NCBI RefSeq assembly: GCF_014649955.1
Contig: NZ_BMUA01000001.1
Coordinates: forward strand, 62,001 to 126,000
Direction: 5' to 3'
DNA from: Streptomyces violascens
Lineage (GTDB): Bacteria > Actinomycetota > Actinomycetes > Streptomycetales > Streptomycetaceae
DNA length: 64,000 bases
The position numbers and the translations under genes were made by a program. A model generated the notes under the pieces. That model was given only the letters and a program-made list of their open reading frames with translations, did not search any database and was not told where the DNA came from. Shown here piece after piece: positions 44,662 to 54,601 of this stretch (its first letter is position 1; every line of letters begins with the position of its first letter).

Positions 44662-47600
44662 ATGCTCACGTTCGGGGTGCTCGGCCCCTTGGAGGCGGCG
44701 GCGAACGGCACGCCCGTCGAGGTGCAGGGGCCGCAGCGCCGCCTGATGCTCGCACGGCTGCTGGTCGCCCAGGGCCAGGTCGTCTCCGTCGAGAGTCTCA
44801 TCGACGGGCTCTGGGACGGAGTGCCGCCGCTGCGGGCCACGGGCGTCCTGCGCACCGTCGTGTTCGGGCTGCGCAAGGCCCTGGAGCCGGACCGGCCTCC
44901 GCGCACCCCGCCACGGCTGCTGATATCCGCACCCACCGGCTATGCCCTGCGCGTACCCGAAGAGGCAGTGGACGCCTGGCGGTTCGAGGCCGCGGTGCGC
45001 GGGACCCGAGCAGGCGGCACTCCCCCGGAGGTGGTGCTGCGGCAGCTCGACCGTGCGCTGGCGCTGTGGCGCGGCCCTGCCTACGCCGAGTTCGCCGCCG
45101 CGCGCTGGGCCGCTCGGGAGGCAGCGCGGCTCGAGGAGTTCCGCGCGCGGGCCGTGGAGCAGCGGTCCCAGGCCCTGATCACGCTCGGCCGGGCCGCCGA
45201 GCCGCTGCCCGACCTCGAAGCGCAGGTCCTCGAACACCCGCTGCGCGAGGAGAGCTGGCGGCTGCTGGCGCTCGCCCTCTATCAGGCCGGACGCCAGGGG
45301 GACGCGCTGGCGGCGCTGCGCCGTGTCAGGCGCGTACTCATGAACGACCTCGGGGTGGAGCCCGGTGCGGAACTGCGTCGCCTGGAGGCCGACGTCCTCT
45401 CACAGGCGCCGCGCCTGGAACCGGCCGTCTCGGCTCGTCCCTCCCTACGGCCCGCCTCCTCGGTCACGCCGCCCGGCGTGCGTCCGGCCTCCGCGGCCCC
45501 GGCCGCCCCGCCGTTCGTGGGGCGCGCGGGCGAGATGGCGCGCCTCGAAGAGACCGCGGCGGTGGCCGCCGCCGGGCGGCTGACCCTGGCACTGGTCACC
45601 GGCGAGCCGGGGGTGGGCAAGACGAGGCTGGTCGAGCAGTTCGGCGCCGTACTCGCGCGGCGGGGCTGGACCTGTGTGCGGGGGCGCTGCCCGGAGAGCG
45701 GCGGCGCGCCGGCCGCATGGCCGTGGACCGAGCTGCTGTCCGAGCTCGCGGACGCGGGTCACGAGCCGCACCCCGCAACGGCACGGGTGCTTGCCCCGCT
45801 CCTGAAGTCCGCGTCCGCGCACACTTCCCACGACGCGACGGGCGGCCGTTTCCGGATGCGCAACGCGGTCGTCGACCACCTCACCGCCACGGCCCGTACG
45901 GCCCCGCTGCTCATCGTCGTCGAGGACCTGCACCGGGCCGACGAGGAGACCCTCGACCTGCTGGCCCACCTCGTCGACGGGGCCGGCGCGGCGCCCGTCG
46001 TGGTCGTGGCCACGCTCCGCAGCCACGAGGAGTCACCCGGGCTGCGGGACGCGCTGGGCCAACTCGCCCGGCACTCCCCGGTGCGCATCGACCTTGCGGG
46101 CCTGTCCGGGGAAGCCGTCGCCGAGCTCCTGTTGTCCGGGGCGCCCGAACTGGACGAGGCGACGGTACGGGCGATCGCCGAGCGGACCGGAGGCAACGCG
46201 TTCTTCGTGTGCGAGACCGCGCGGCTGATCAGCGCGGCGGGCGCCGAGGACGCCCTCTCACAAGTGCCCGCCGGGGTGCACGCGGTGGTCCGGCAGCGCC
46301 TCGCCCGGCTGCCCGAGACCGCGCAGGCCCTGCTGCGGCAGGCCACCGTACTCGGCCGCGAAGTCGACCTGGACGTGCTGGCCGCCATGACCGACAGCGA
46401 CCCCGAGACCGTGGCCACCGCCGTCGAGACTGCCCTGGACGCGGGGCTGCTCGTGGAGGACGGCCCGGACCAGGTGCGCTTCGTTCACATCCTGGTGCGC
46501 GACGCGCTCTACGAGGAGGTTCCGAAAGTGCGTCGGGCGCGCTGGCACGCCCGGGCCGGCACCGAGCTCCAGCGGCTGCGCCCGGCCGAAGTGAGCCTGC
46601 TGGCCTACCACTTCCTGGCGGCGGGTGACCGGGCGAGCGCCCCGCGCGCCGCACGGTTCGCGAGGGCGGCCGCGGAACAGGCGGCCTGGCGGTTCGCCCA
46701 CCGCGAGGCGGCCCGGCTGTGGCAGGAGGCGGTCGCGGCCCACGACCGCTCGGGAGTCCACGACGAACGGACGCGCCTGGAGCTCGTCATGGGCACGATC
46801 AGGGCGCTCGCCCTGGCAGGTGACGTGGTCACCGCGCGCGAGCGGCGCAACGCGGCCATCGCCGACGCCGAGAAGCTCGGCGACCCCGAGTTCACCGCGG
46901 ACCTGCTCTCCGCCTTCGACGTACCCACCATCTGGACCAACCGCCGTTACGCGGCCAAGGACGACCAGGTCGTGGCCGCGGCCGAAGGCGTCCTGCGCCT
47001 TCTGCCCCCGTACGCCGAGGAAGCGCGCTGCCGCGTGCTCACCACGCTGGCCCTGGAACTCGACGGCACCCAGGACGACCGGGGTCGGCAGGCCGCGCAG
47101 CAGGCCGAGGCCCTCGCGCGCGGCCTGGACCGGCCGGACCTGCTCGCGCAGGCGCTCAACGCCCGGCACGCGCACGCCTACCACCGCGCGGGGCTCGCTC
47201 CCGAACGCCTCGGCATCGGCCGCGAGCTGCTGGCCCTCGGTGTCCACCACGAGCTGGCGGCCGTGGAGGTGCTGGGCCACGTGATCCTCGCCCAGGCGCA
47301 TGCCGCCCTCGCCGACCCGGAAACGGCCGATGAACACGCCGACGCGGTCGAGCGGTTGGCGGACCGGTACGACCTGCCGCTGCCGGGGACGCTGCTCGGC
47401 TGGTACCGGGCGATGCGGTTGTCGATCGCGGGCCGGTTCACCGACGCCGATACCGCCTACCGCCGGACCACCGAGCGCCTGGGCGAGTCCTGGATGTGGG
47501 GCATCGAACGCGATCTGCTGCACTTCGCCCTGTTCTGCCTCTACATCCAGAACGGCACCCTGCTCGACCTGGCCGGCGAGGCCGACGAGCAGTACCAGCG

Positions 47601-48009
47601 CTGGGGTTCCAACTACGCCCGCGGCAAGGCCCTGATGCTGCTGGCCGAGGGCGACGCCGCCGAGGCGCGGGCCGTCACCTCGGCCGCACGGGAGCTGCCC
47701 CGCGACTATTTGCTGGAGGCCCGCCTGGGGCTCGCCGCCATCCTGGCCGTGTCTCTCGACGATCGCGACATGGCCGCATCCGTCTACGAGGAACTCCTGC
47801 CCGCCGCGGACTGCCTGGCTGGCGCGGGCAGCGGCGTGGTAACCCTCGGCCCGGTGGCCCACTACCTCGGCGAGCTGGCCCGCTGCCTGGGCCGCCCGGA
47901 ACAGGCAGCGGCGCACCACCGCCACGCGCTCGCCATCGCCGAACGCACGGGCGCCCCGCACTGGGCCGAGGCCGCCCGCACGGCTCTCAGCCGCGGCGGA
48001 CACGGCTGA
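44662..48009 (+). CDS. SARP/AfsR-type regulator with AAA ATPase and TPR-like domain
   Basis: 1115 residues. N-terminal OmpR-like DNA-binding domain (1-95: MLTFGVLGPLEAAANGTPVE, SLIDGLWDGVPP), BTAD domain (~100-250, VDAWRFEAAVRG to LGVEPGAELRRLEADVL), a Pro/Ala-rich linker, ATPase domain with PPFVGRAGEMARLEE, Walker A GEPGVGKT at 314-321 and Walker B LLIVVEDLHRAD near 415-426, then ~500 residues of helical repeats. No C-terminal LuxR HTH. Large SARPs activate antibiotic clusters, but none is in this window. ATG 44662 is backed by GGAGGG. Confidence 0.92.
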   Translation: MLTFGVLGPLEAAANGTPVEVQGPQRRLMLARLLVAQGQVVSVESLIDGLWDGVPPLRATGVLRTVVFGLRKALEPDRPPRTPPRLLISAPTGYALRVPEEAVDAWRFEAAVRGTRAGGTPPEVVLRQLDRALALWRGPAYAEFAAARWAAREAARLEEFRARAVEQRSQALITLGRAAEPLPDLEAQVLEHPLREESWRLLALALYQAGRQGDALAALRRVRRVLMNDLGVEPGAELRRLEADVLSQAPRLEPAVSARPSLRPASSVTPPGVRPASAAPAAPPFVGRAGEMARLEETAAVAAAGRLTLALVTGEPGVGKTRLVEQFGAVLARRGWTCVRGRCPESGGAPAAWPWTELLSELADAGHEPHPATARVLAPLLKSASAHTSHDATGGRFRMRNAVVDHLTATARTAPLLIVVEDLHRADEETLDLLAHLVDGAGAAPVVVVATLRSHEESPGLRDALGQLARHSPVRIDLAGLSGEAVAELLLSGAPELDEATVRAIAERTGGNAFFVCETARLISAAGAEDALSQVPAGVHAVVRQRLARLPETAQALLRQATVLGREVDLDVLAAMTDSDPETVATAVETALDAGLLVEDGPDQVRFVHILVRDALYEEVPKVRRARWHARAGTELQRLRPAEVSLLAYHFLAAGDRASAPRAARFARAAAEQAAWRFAHREAARLWQEAVAAHDRSGVHDERTRLELVMGTIRALALAGDVVTARERRNAAIADAEKLGDPEFTADLLSAFDVPTIWTNRRYAAKDDQVVAAAEGVLRLLPPYAEEARCRVLTTLALELDGTQDDRGRQAAQQAEALARGLDRPDLLAQALNARHAHAYHRAGLAPERLGIGRELLALGVHHELAAVEVLGHVILAQAHAALADPETADEHADAVERLADRYDLPLPGTLLGWYRAMRLSIAGRFTDADTAYRRTTERLGESWMWGIERDLLHFALFCLYIQNGTLLDLAGEADEQYQRWGSNYARGKALMLLAEGDAAEARAVTSAARELPRDYLLEARLGLAAILAVSLDDRDMAASVYEELLPAADCLAGAGSGVVTLGPVAHYLGELARCLGRPEQAAAHHRHALAIAERTGAPHWAEAARTALSRGGHG

Positions 48010-48129
48010 GAGTCGGCTGCTCCGGATCGGGCCCCAGCGGCGCAGACGATGTGGAACCAGGCATGGTCCCGCTCGCGCTCGGCCCGTTCCTCGTTGATCC
48101 GCGATCCGCCGGGTCCGCGCGTACGACGT

Positions 48130-48317
48130 CTTCGTGCGCGCGTGTAGAGGATGTTCAGCGGCACGCCGACGGTTGCTGTCAGGGCGGCGACCTTGTCCGG
48201 ATCCGACAGACCCGGCACGAACACCCCGTCCGCCCCGGCCTGTTCGTACACCGCGAGGTGTTCCGCGGTCTTCTCCTCCTGGCGCACGGTTGGCACCGGT
48301 GGAGTCGCCCGGAGCAC
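48130..48317 (-). pseudogene. isocitrate lyase/PEP mutase family fragment
   Basis: Minus-strand frame reads TAEHLAVYEQAGADGVFVPG then LSDPDKVAALTATVGVPLNI. AYxxAGADGVFVPGxxD is diagnostic for the C-terminal half of PEP mutase-like enzymes. The active-site Cys region upstream and the final helices downstream are absent. Confidence 0.65.
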
Positions 48318-48396
48318 CCGGGTCGGCGGGACGTCGCCCCCGGGTGCGGCCTAGGCCACCGCCGCCATCGCCGCACACGCCTGCACCAGCAGCCCG

Positions 48397-48780
48397 ATGC
48401 GGTTGGCGGCGGCCTCCAGTGCGGCTTCGTCCGCCGCTGAGACCGCCGGCCTGTTCGCCGACCGCATCCGGGCACTCTTCTGCCGGGCGCTCCTTGACGG
48501 ACGTGCCTGGACGGCGGGCGAACTCGCCCGGCACGCGGGAGTGCGCCCCTCCACCGCCGGCGAGCAGCCTTCCCGTCTCATCGAGGGCGAGGTGCCGGCT
48601 GAGGAGCGCCAGGCCGGCACCGCTACGTCCGGCTGGCGGGCCCGGAGACGGCCGCCCTCGTCGAAGCCCTCACCTCGTACGCCGCCGACACGCCCCGTCC
48701 GCGGAATCTGCGCGAATCGGCGCGGCTGAGCGGCGAAGCCCGCGCCCGCACCTGCACTGCCATCTGGCAGGGCAGCCGCC
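48397..48780 (+). pseudogene. ArsR-family regulator, frameshifted
   Basis: Reads ADRIRALFCRALLDGRAWTA then GELARHAGVRPSTAGEQPSR, LIEGEVPAEERQ, the winged helix of an ArsR/DUF-type repressor (LLDGRAWTAGELA..AGV..STASEHL.RL). A frameshift near 48625 moves the continuation YVRLAGPETAALVEALTSYA, ADTPRPRNLRES to another frame. It ends directly against the beta-galactosidase fragment. Confidence 0.6.
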
Positions 48781-49134
48781 ACGTACGACCACCCGCACTT
48801 CGGCCGCTGGCCGGCGGTCACCACCCGGGCCCACGGCGCAGGCCGGGTGACCTGCGTCGGCACCGTCCCCGGACGCGGCCTGGCACGGGCGCTCACCGCG
48901 TGGCTCGCCTCCGCCCCTGTGAGCGGCTGGCGCGACCTGCCCGTCTCCGTCACCGCGACCACCGGAACGTCCCCGGACGGCTGCCGGGTCCACGTGGTCC
49001 ACAACTGGAGCTGGCAGCCTGCCGAGACCCAGGCTCCGGTGGACCTGACCGACCTGCTGAACGGCACCTCGGTGCCCGCCGTCGGGCCCGTCTCCCTGGG
49101 CGCCTGGGACGTACGGGTCTTCGTCACTCGTTGA
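48778..49134 (+). pseudogene. beta-galactosidase (GH42-like) C-terminal fragment
   Basis: Open frame ATYDHPHFGRWPAVTTRAHG, RVTCVGTVPGRGLARALTAW, then VHVVHNWSWQPAETQAPVDL and LGAWDVRVFVTR, ending at 49134. The HVVHNWSW...L.D.L.G....LGAWDVRVL pattern is the C-terminal domain of actinobacterial GH42 beta-galactosidases. The whole catalytic barrel is missing. Shows that more glycosidase genes once stood at this end of the cellulase island. Confidence 0.6.
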
Positions 49135-49233
49135 GGCAAGGAGAGGCCGGGCGGCCCTGCGCGGATGGACTCCACCCGGCCCAGTTGCTTCGTCGCCCTA
49201 CGGGCGGGCGCCCACGCGCTGTGCTCGGCGGAG

Positions 49234-52152
49234 CTACTCGAGCAGCTCGGCGTACGAGCCCATGGCCATGGCGATGTCCGCCTGCGCCCAGAACCGGTGG
49301 TACGTGAAGGAGGGCGCTGCCCCGCCCGCCAGATACGCCTCGATCTTCGACCAGGCCGGGTCGTTCTTGTAGAAGGACCGCAGCGAGGCAAAGGTGGACG
49401 AGGAGTTGATCGCGTCGCCGTTCGGCATTTTGCCGCTCCAGCCGCTCGGCACGTACACCGTGTCGCCGAAGCGGCGGTAGTCGGCGCGGGTTTCGGGGAC
49501 CGCGATGCCCAGGCCGTCCTGGTAGTTGTTCCACATACCGTCAAGCAGCGCCTTCGCCGTCGTCTTCGCCGCCGTGTCACCGGACTTGGCGGCGTAGTAC
49601 GTCAGGGTCTTGGCGTATGCGGCCGCCACGCCGACGTCGTTGGTGTAGTCGGCGACGGTGACGTGAAGTCCGCTGTTGGCACCGGGACTTGAGGCGTTCC
49701 AGGTGTCGGGCTGACCCGACCACTGGAGTGTGGAGGGGATCCGGTAGGTGCCGTCCGGGTTGATCGTGGTCTTGGACAGTGCCCACGTGACCCACTTGTC
49801 GAGGACCGCCTTGGCGTTGGCGTTCCCGGTCTGCTGGTAGTACTCGGCGACGCGCTCCATCGACCATGCCTGGAAGCCGAACCACTGGTTGGACGGCGGG
49901 TCGTGGTAGACGGGCTGCTCGTCGTAGTACATGCCGTAGAACGTCGACTTCCCGGTCGGCGGTGCCGCGTAACGGCCCGCCCAGCTGTTCGTCGCACCGC
50001 CCGCGACGGCGCCCTCGTCCGACTGCAGCCAGCGGTAGAACTCCAGCTGCCGGGTCAGTGATGTGCCCCAATCGGCAGCCCCTGTGGCCGACTTGGGCTT
50101 CAGGTCTGCGTTGGAGCTGAGCGCGTAGGCGGCCAGCGGGTTCTGGTATCCGCCGTGCGCGTGGCTGGAGCCGATGCGCCAGGCCCAGCCGCCGCTGGTG
50201 TCGGTGGAGCCGCCCCATGCGTAGTACCAGGACAGCAAGTACTGCGAGGAATCCTTCCCGATCCCGGCAGGGCAGGTGAACGGCCCGACGCAGTTGCCGA
50301 CTTTCTTAAAGTACTTGTCGTACATCGCGTAGCGCAGGTAGTCACCCATCTTCGCGGCCTTGCCGACGGTCGCGGTGACGTCGCCGCCCTTGCCCTGAGC
50401 CTTGGCCCACACGTCCGCCCAGTACGCGGCCTGCACCGCGCGCGCGTCGGCGTCCGGGGCGTCGGTGTACTTCCACTGCTTGGCGTAGGAATTGTCACCG
50501 GTGAACAGGTCAAGGTATCCGTTCGTACCGCCGTACTTGAAGGCGTCGCAGGTCGGCTGGGGCACCGTCTCCCACACCGACTCCTGCGGGCCGCGCTGGA
50601 AGGTGTTGATGAACGACGGCCCGCTCTGGGTCGGTCCGCCCTCGCAGGTGCCGCCCGGTGTGTCACCGTAGCCGTAGACGTTGTCGACGTCCTGGAGCCA
50701 GTGCATGCCGTAGACGTCGTCCGTGCCGTACGCGGACTTCAGCTCGCCCGCGATCGGATCCGACCCCACCGGCACCGACGTGTCCAGTTTCGCCGGGTAC
50801 TCGTTCGGCGTGTCCTCCTCGGGCGCGTACGTCGCCGGCTTCGAGGCGTTGTAGAAGGAGTTGGTGGGCTGGTCCGCGTGCGTGGGGATCATGTACTTCT
50901 CCATGAGGGCCCACGCGCCGTTGAACTTCGACCAGTCACCGGTGACCTTGCCGTACATCGCCTGCAGCCAGATGAGGTAGCTGTAGGCCTCCGACGTGGT
51001 CTCGTGGCCCTGGTCCGGGGCCTCGACGATCAGCGTCTCGACCGAGTGGTAGGGGATGCCTTGGGGTGAGAAGTAGCCGTTCGCCGGGCTGGTGATCTTC
51101 CCGTACAGGTCCAGGAAGCGGGCGTCGTACGTCTTCGACGCGGGCAGCTCCGTCACGGTGGCCGTCGCCTTGCTGTGGCCGGCGGCCGAGGCGGTGAACG
51201 TCGCGCTGCCCGTGCCGGAGGAGTCCGCCGCGATGGTCACCGACTGCGCGGTGCTCCAGTTCGACGGGGTGAAGGCCAGCGACGAGCCGTTGGAAACGGA
51301 CAGGCCCGGGTTGCCGTCTGTGCGAGCGACGCCCACTGTCACGTTCGCGCTCGGCTGCTTCGACAGCTTCACCGAGAACGTGCCCGACTTTCCTTGCTGT
51401 ACGGCGAGTTGAGGGGGCGAGGCCACGACCGCGGGTCCCGAGGCGACCATGATGCCGACCGGGGTCGATTCCGCTGAGGCATCCAGGCTGTCGTACGCCT
51501 TCGCCAGCAGGGAATGACTCCCCGCGGCCAAGTTGGAGGCCGAGAACGTGAAGGGCGGACTGGTGTCCGTGCCCAGCAGGGTCGTGTCGTCGTAGAACTC
51601 CACCTTGCTGACGGTCGCGTTGTCGGCGGCCGCCGCGGTGGCCGCGAGCGGAACCGCGTCCCCCTGCGTGTAGATCGCGCCCGCACTCGGACTGGTGAGC
51701 ACGGTGACGGGCGGCTGGTGCGCACCGGCACAGGTGGTGCCGTTGACCGCGAAGCTGCTGGGCGCGGTGTTGGCGCCGCTGTAGGTGAACTGCGCGCCGG
51801 TGGAGACGGCGGCGCCGGCGGCGATCTTCGCGTTGTACCCGGCGTCCTTCACCGTCACTGTCTGCCCGGACTGGGACCAGGTGCCGTTCCATCCGTTCGC
51901 GAGTTTCTGGTTACCGCCGTAGGCATACGTCAGGGTCCAGCTGTCGATGGTGTCGGTGCCGCGGTTGGTGATCGTGAGGTCGGCGGTGAAGCCGGAGCCC
52001 CAGTCGTTCGTCTTGTAGTCGACGCTGCACCGGACGGCCACCGCATGCGCGGTGGTGGTGCCGACGGCGAGCATCGTCAGGGGTAAGGCGAGCGCGGCGA
52101 GGGCGGCGGTCCACACCCGCCGTACGGATCTGCGCCTGTGTCCGGGATCCAT
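49234..52152 (-). CDS. GH48 reducing-end-acting cellobiohydrolase
   Basis: 972 residues, secreted. Signal peptide 1-~37 ([20 protein letters not shown] ... AHA). N-terminal CBM2 ~38-140 ([21 protein letters not shown] residues for cellulose stacking). Ig-like module ~147-235 ([17 protein letters not shown]). A second beta module ~238-335 ([20 protein letters not shown]). GH48 ~340-972 with [20 protein letters not shown] (general-acid Glu region) and [21 protein letters not shown]48 is the key processive exoglucanase of bacterial cellulolysis. A perfect CebR box lies 63 bp upstream. Divergent from the GH6-GH12 pair. Confidence 0.95.
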   Translation of the reverse strand: MDPGHRRRSVRRVWTAALAALALPLTMLAVGTTTAHAVAVRCSVDYKTNDWGSGFTADLTITNRGTDTIDSWTLTYAYGGNQKLANGWNGTWSQSGQTVTVKDAGYNAKIAAGAAVSTGAQFTYSGANTAPSSFAVNGTTCAGAHQPPVTVLTSPSAGAIYTQGDAVPLAATAAAADNATVSKVEFYDDTTLLGTDTSPPFTFSASNLAAGSHSLLAKAYDSLDASAESTPVGIMVASGPAVVASPPQLAVQQGKSGTFSVKLSKQPSANVTVGVARTDGNPGLSVSNGSSLAFTPSNWSTAQSVTIAADSSGTGSATFTASAAGHSKATATVTELPASKTYDARFLDLYGKITSPANGYFSPQGIPYHSVETLIVEAPDQGHETTSEAYSYLIWLQAMYGKVTGDWSKFNGAWALMEKYMIPTHADQPTNSFYNASKPATYAPEEDTPNEYPAKLDTSVPVGSDPIAGELKSAYGTDDVYGMHWLQDVDNVYGYGDTPGGTCEGGPTQSGPSFINTFQRGPQESVWETVPQPTCDAFKYGGTNGYLDLFTGDNSYAKQWKYTDAPDADARAVQAAYWADVWAKAQGKGGDVTATVGKAAKMGDYLRYAMYDKYFKKVGNCVGPFTCPAGIGKDSSQYLLSWYYAWGGSTDTSGGWAWRIGSSHAHGGYQNPLAAYALSSNADLKPKSATGAADWGTSLTRQLEFYRWLQSDEGAVAGGATNSWAGRYAAPPTGKSTFYGMYYDEQPVYHDPPSNQWFGFQAWSMERVAEYYQQTGNANAKAVLDKWVTWALSKTTINPDGTYRIPSTLQWSGQPDTWNASSPGANSGLHVTVADYTNDVGVAAAYAKTLTYYAAKSGDTAAKTTAKALLDGMWNNYQDGLGIAVPETRADYRRFGDTVYVPSGWSGKMPNGDAINSSSTFASLRSFYKNDPAWSKIEAYLAGGAAPSFTYHRFWAQADIAMAMGSYAELLE

Positions 52153-52214
52153 GTACTGGTTCCTCCTTGCGGCTTGCGCTTTGCAGCTAGGGAGAATTCA
52201 GGTCTTGAACCCAG

Positions 52215-52228
52215 TGGGAGCGCTCCCA
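52215..52228. promoter_or_regulatory. CebR box upstream of GH48
   Basis: Perfect palindrome TGGGAGCGCTCCCA, the known Streptomyces CebR operator, 63 bp before the GH48 start codon. CebR (LacI family) releases on cellobiose or cellotriose. The CebR gene itself is not in this window. Confidence 0.9.
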
Positions 52229-52357
52229 TAGTGGAGATGGCCCCGCGTGCGGTCAAGGTGTGTGAAGAGTCGAAAGCGTTCGCGCGTTCATTTGAGAGAA
52301 AGTCAGGTCGCGCCTCTGGGCATTTACGCCAACGGGCGTTACGTTCCTTCGCACCAG

Positions 52358-52371
52358 TGGGAGCGGTTCCA
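52358..52371. promoter_or_regulatory. imperfect CebR box between GH48 and GH6
   Basis: TGGGAGCGGTTCCA, 12 of 14 matches to the consensus. It is 130 bp from the perfect box (52215) and 432 bp before the GH6 start. It could serve the GH6 promoter with a long leader, or act with the first box. The DNA from 52372 to 52802 shows no intact gene; a weak plus frame VEYSVTGRWGTGSRSSVKT vaguely resembles a CBM2 strand. Confidence 0.6.
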
Positions 52372-52802
52372 TTCAGTCGACGCGCCGGTTACGGCGCGGC
52401 AAGCTGCAAGGAGTCGCTCATGCGACACCCCCCGTGTTCACATCTCTTAGCCACCCAGTGCGCTCGTACTCGTGGGCGGTCCGGCCTGCCCGTGGTGACG
52501 GCCGCGAAAGTCACCCCGCCCGGCATGGTGGAGTACTCGGTCACCGGCCGGTGGGGCACCGGCTCGCGGAGCTCCGTGAAGACCAACAGGGCGAACAGGG
52601 ACGTCGATACGCGAGGCTGCCGCGAAGACCGTCCTCATGAGCGACGGGCCCGCGCACTCCGGCGACCTCAGCCAGGAACTGACGCGCAGGGGCCCTGATC
52701 GCCGGCCACGCAGGCACACCCACCCCGTACGTCAGCCGCCTCGCGGCCACTTGCGCGCTGTCCACCCGTAGATCCCACGGAAACAGAAGGAAACCCACCC
52801 TC

Positions 52803-54503
52803 ATGAGTCGCACCAGAACATCACTGCTCGCTGCCCTGACGTTGGTTGCCGGGGCCTCCGCGACCGCGCTCTCCGTCCCATCGGCCGACGCCGCGGCCAC
52901 AGCCACCCCCTGCACCGTCGACTACAAGGTGCAGAACCAGTGGAGCACCGGCTTCACCGCCGCCGTGACCGTCACCAACAACGCGGCGGCAAAGTCGGGT
53001 TGGTCGGTGAAGTGGTCGTATGCCGGCAACCAGCAGGTCACGAGCGGGTGGAGCGCGAACGTCAGCCAGAGCAGCACCGGCGTCACCGCCGCCAACGAGA
53101 GCTACAACGGTGTCCTGGCAACCGGCGGTTCGGTGAGCTTCGGCTTCAACGCCTCCTACAGCGGCGCCAATGCCATCCCCAGCACGTTCACGCTCGACGG
53201 CGTCACCTGCAACGTCGACGACGGCGGCAGCGGTGGCGGCAACAGCGGCAGCCGGGTCGACAATCCGTACGCCGGTGCCAAGATGTATGTGAACCCGGCG
53301 TGGTCGGCGAAGGCGGCCGCCGAACCGGGCGGCAGCCGCATCGCCGACCAGCCCACCGCAGTCTGGCTCGACCGCATAGCCACCATCAACGGCGTGAGCG
53401 GCGGCATGGGTCTGCGCGCCCACCTGAACGAAGCCCTGAAGCAGAAGGGCTCCGGCGACCTGGTCGTTCAGCTGGTCATCTACGACCTGCCCGGACGCGA
53501 CTGTGCTGCCCTCGCCTCCAACGGCGAACTCGGCCCGAATGACATCGACAAGTACAAGTCCCAGTACATCGACCCCATCGCCTCGATCCTCTCCGACCCG
53601 GCCTACGCGGGCCTCAGGATCGCCACCGTGATCGAACCCGACTCGCTCCCCAACCTGGTCACCAACGCCGGCGGCACCAACACCACCACCGACGCCTGCG
53701 TGACCATGAAGAGCAACGGCAACTACGAGAAGGGCGTCAGCTACGCCCTGAGCAAGCTCGGCGCCATCCCGAATGTCTACAACTACATCGACGCCGGCCA
53801 CCACGGCTGGCTCGGCTGGGACACCAATCTGGGCCCGGCCGCCCAGGAGTTCGCCAAGGTCGCCACCACCAACGGCGCGAGCGTGAACGACGTGGCCGGC
53901 TTCATCGTCAACACCGCGAACTACGGACCTGTCAAGGAGCCGTACTTCAAGATCACCGACAGTGTGAACGGGCAGACGGTGCGCCAGGCCAAGTGGCTGG
54001 ACTGGAACCAGTACGCGGACGAGCAGTCCTACGCCCAGGGGTTGCGCGACAAGGTCATCGCGGCCGGCTTCAGCTCCGGCACCGGGATGCTGATCGACAC
54101 GTCCCGCGACGGGTGGGGCGGCTCGGCGCGGCCCAGCGCGCCGGGCCCGCAGACCTCCGTCGACAACTACGTCAACGGCGGCCGCATCGACCGGCGCATC
54201 CACGTCGGCAACTGGTGCAACCAGAGCGGCGCCGGAATCGGCGAACGGCCCACCGCCGCGCCGGCCGCCGGGATCGACGCCTACGTGTGGGTGAAACCCC
54301 CGGGAGAGTCGGACGGAGCCAGCTCGGACATCCCCAACGACGAGGGCAAGGGCTTCGACCGGATGTGCGACCCCACCTACGGCGGCAACGCCCGTAACAA
54401 CAACAACCCCTCCGGCGCCCTGCCGAACGCGCCGCTGGGCGGGCACTGGTTCTCGGCCCAGTTCCAGCAGTTGATGCAGAACGCCTATCCGCCGCTGCCG
54501 TAA
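52803..54503 (+). CDS. GH6 cellulase (cellobiohydrolase type) with CBM2
   Basis: 566 residues, secreted. Signal peptide 1-~31, CBM2 ~35-138 (VDYKVQNQWSTGFTAAVTVT), short GGSGGGNSGS linker, GH6 ~152-566. Family signatures are present: VIYDLPGRDCAALASNGE with the catalytic Asp, TVIEPDSLPN, and YNYIDAGHHGWLGW. The length of the catalytic domain, with extra loops, favours a processive non-reducing-end cellobiohydrolase over a short endoglucanase (inference). ATG 52803; AGAAGGA lies somewhat far upstream. With GH48, which attacks reducing ends, it forms the classical exo-exo pair. Confidence 0.94.
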   Translation: MSRTRTSLLAALTLVAGASATALSVPSADAAATATPCTVDYKVQNQWSTGFTAAVTVTNNAAAKSGWSVKWSYAGNQQVTSGWSANVSQSSTGVTAANESYNGVLATGGSVSFGFNASYSGANAIPSTFTLDGVTCNVDDGGSGGGNSGSRVDNPYAGAKMYVNPAWSAKAAAEPGGSRIADQPTAVWLDRIATINGVSGGMGLRAHLNEALKQKGSGDLVVQLVIYDLPGRDCAALASNGELGPNDIDKYKSQYIDPIASILSDPAYAGLRIATVIEPDSLPNLVTNAGGTNTTTDACVTMKSNGNYEKGVSYALSKLGAIPNVYNYIDAGHHGWLGWDTNLGPAAQEFAKVATTNGASVNDVAGFIVNTANYGPVKEPYFKITDSVNGQTVRQAKWLDWNQYADEQSYAQGLRDKVIAAGFSSGTGMLIDTSRDGWGGSARPSAPGPQTSVDNYVNGGRIDRRIHVGNWCNQSGAGIGERPTAAPAAGIDAYVWVKPPGESDGASSDIPNDEGKGFDRMCDPTYGGNARNNNNPSGALPNAPLGGHWFSAQFQQLMQNAYPPLP

Positions 54504-54518
54504 CCGGCCGGCCCGCTC

Positions 54519-54556
54519 CGCCGGGGCCGGTCCCTACCCAGGAGCCGGCCCCGGCG
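54519..54556. terminator. hairpin between GH6 and GH12 genes
   Basis: Perfect 12-bp stem CGCCGGGGCCGG / CCGGCCCCGGCG with 14-nt loop. It may terminate or attenuate transcription, so that GH12 is read at a lower level, as no CebR box precedes GH12. Confidence 0.7.
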
Positions 54557-54601
54557 CTCCCACGCTCCTGCCCTCGCCCCACACCTTCGGAGAGGATCCA
54601 C

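Noticed and set aside
46258..48534. 758-codon minus-strand open frame antisense to the SARP gene
   Set aside because: Shadow of a high-GC gene: no domain, no ribosome site, composition Gly/Arg-rich; the plus strand encodes a full SARP protein.
52821..54446. 541-codon minus-strand open frame antisense to GH6
   Set aside because: Mirror of GC3-biased codons; the sequence is low-complexity Val/Gly/Ala without any motif.
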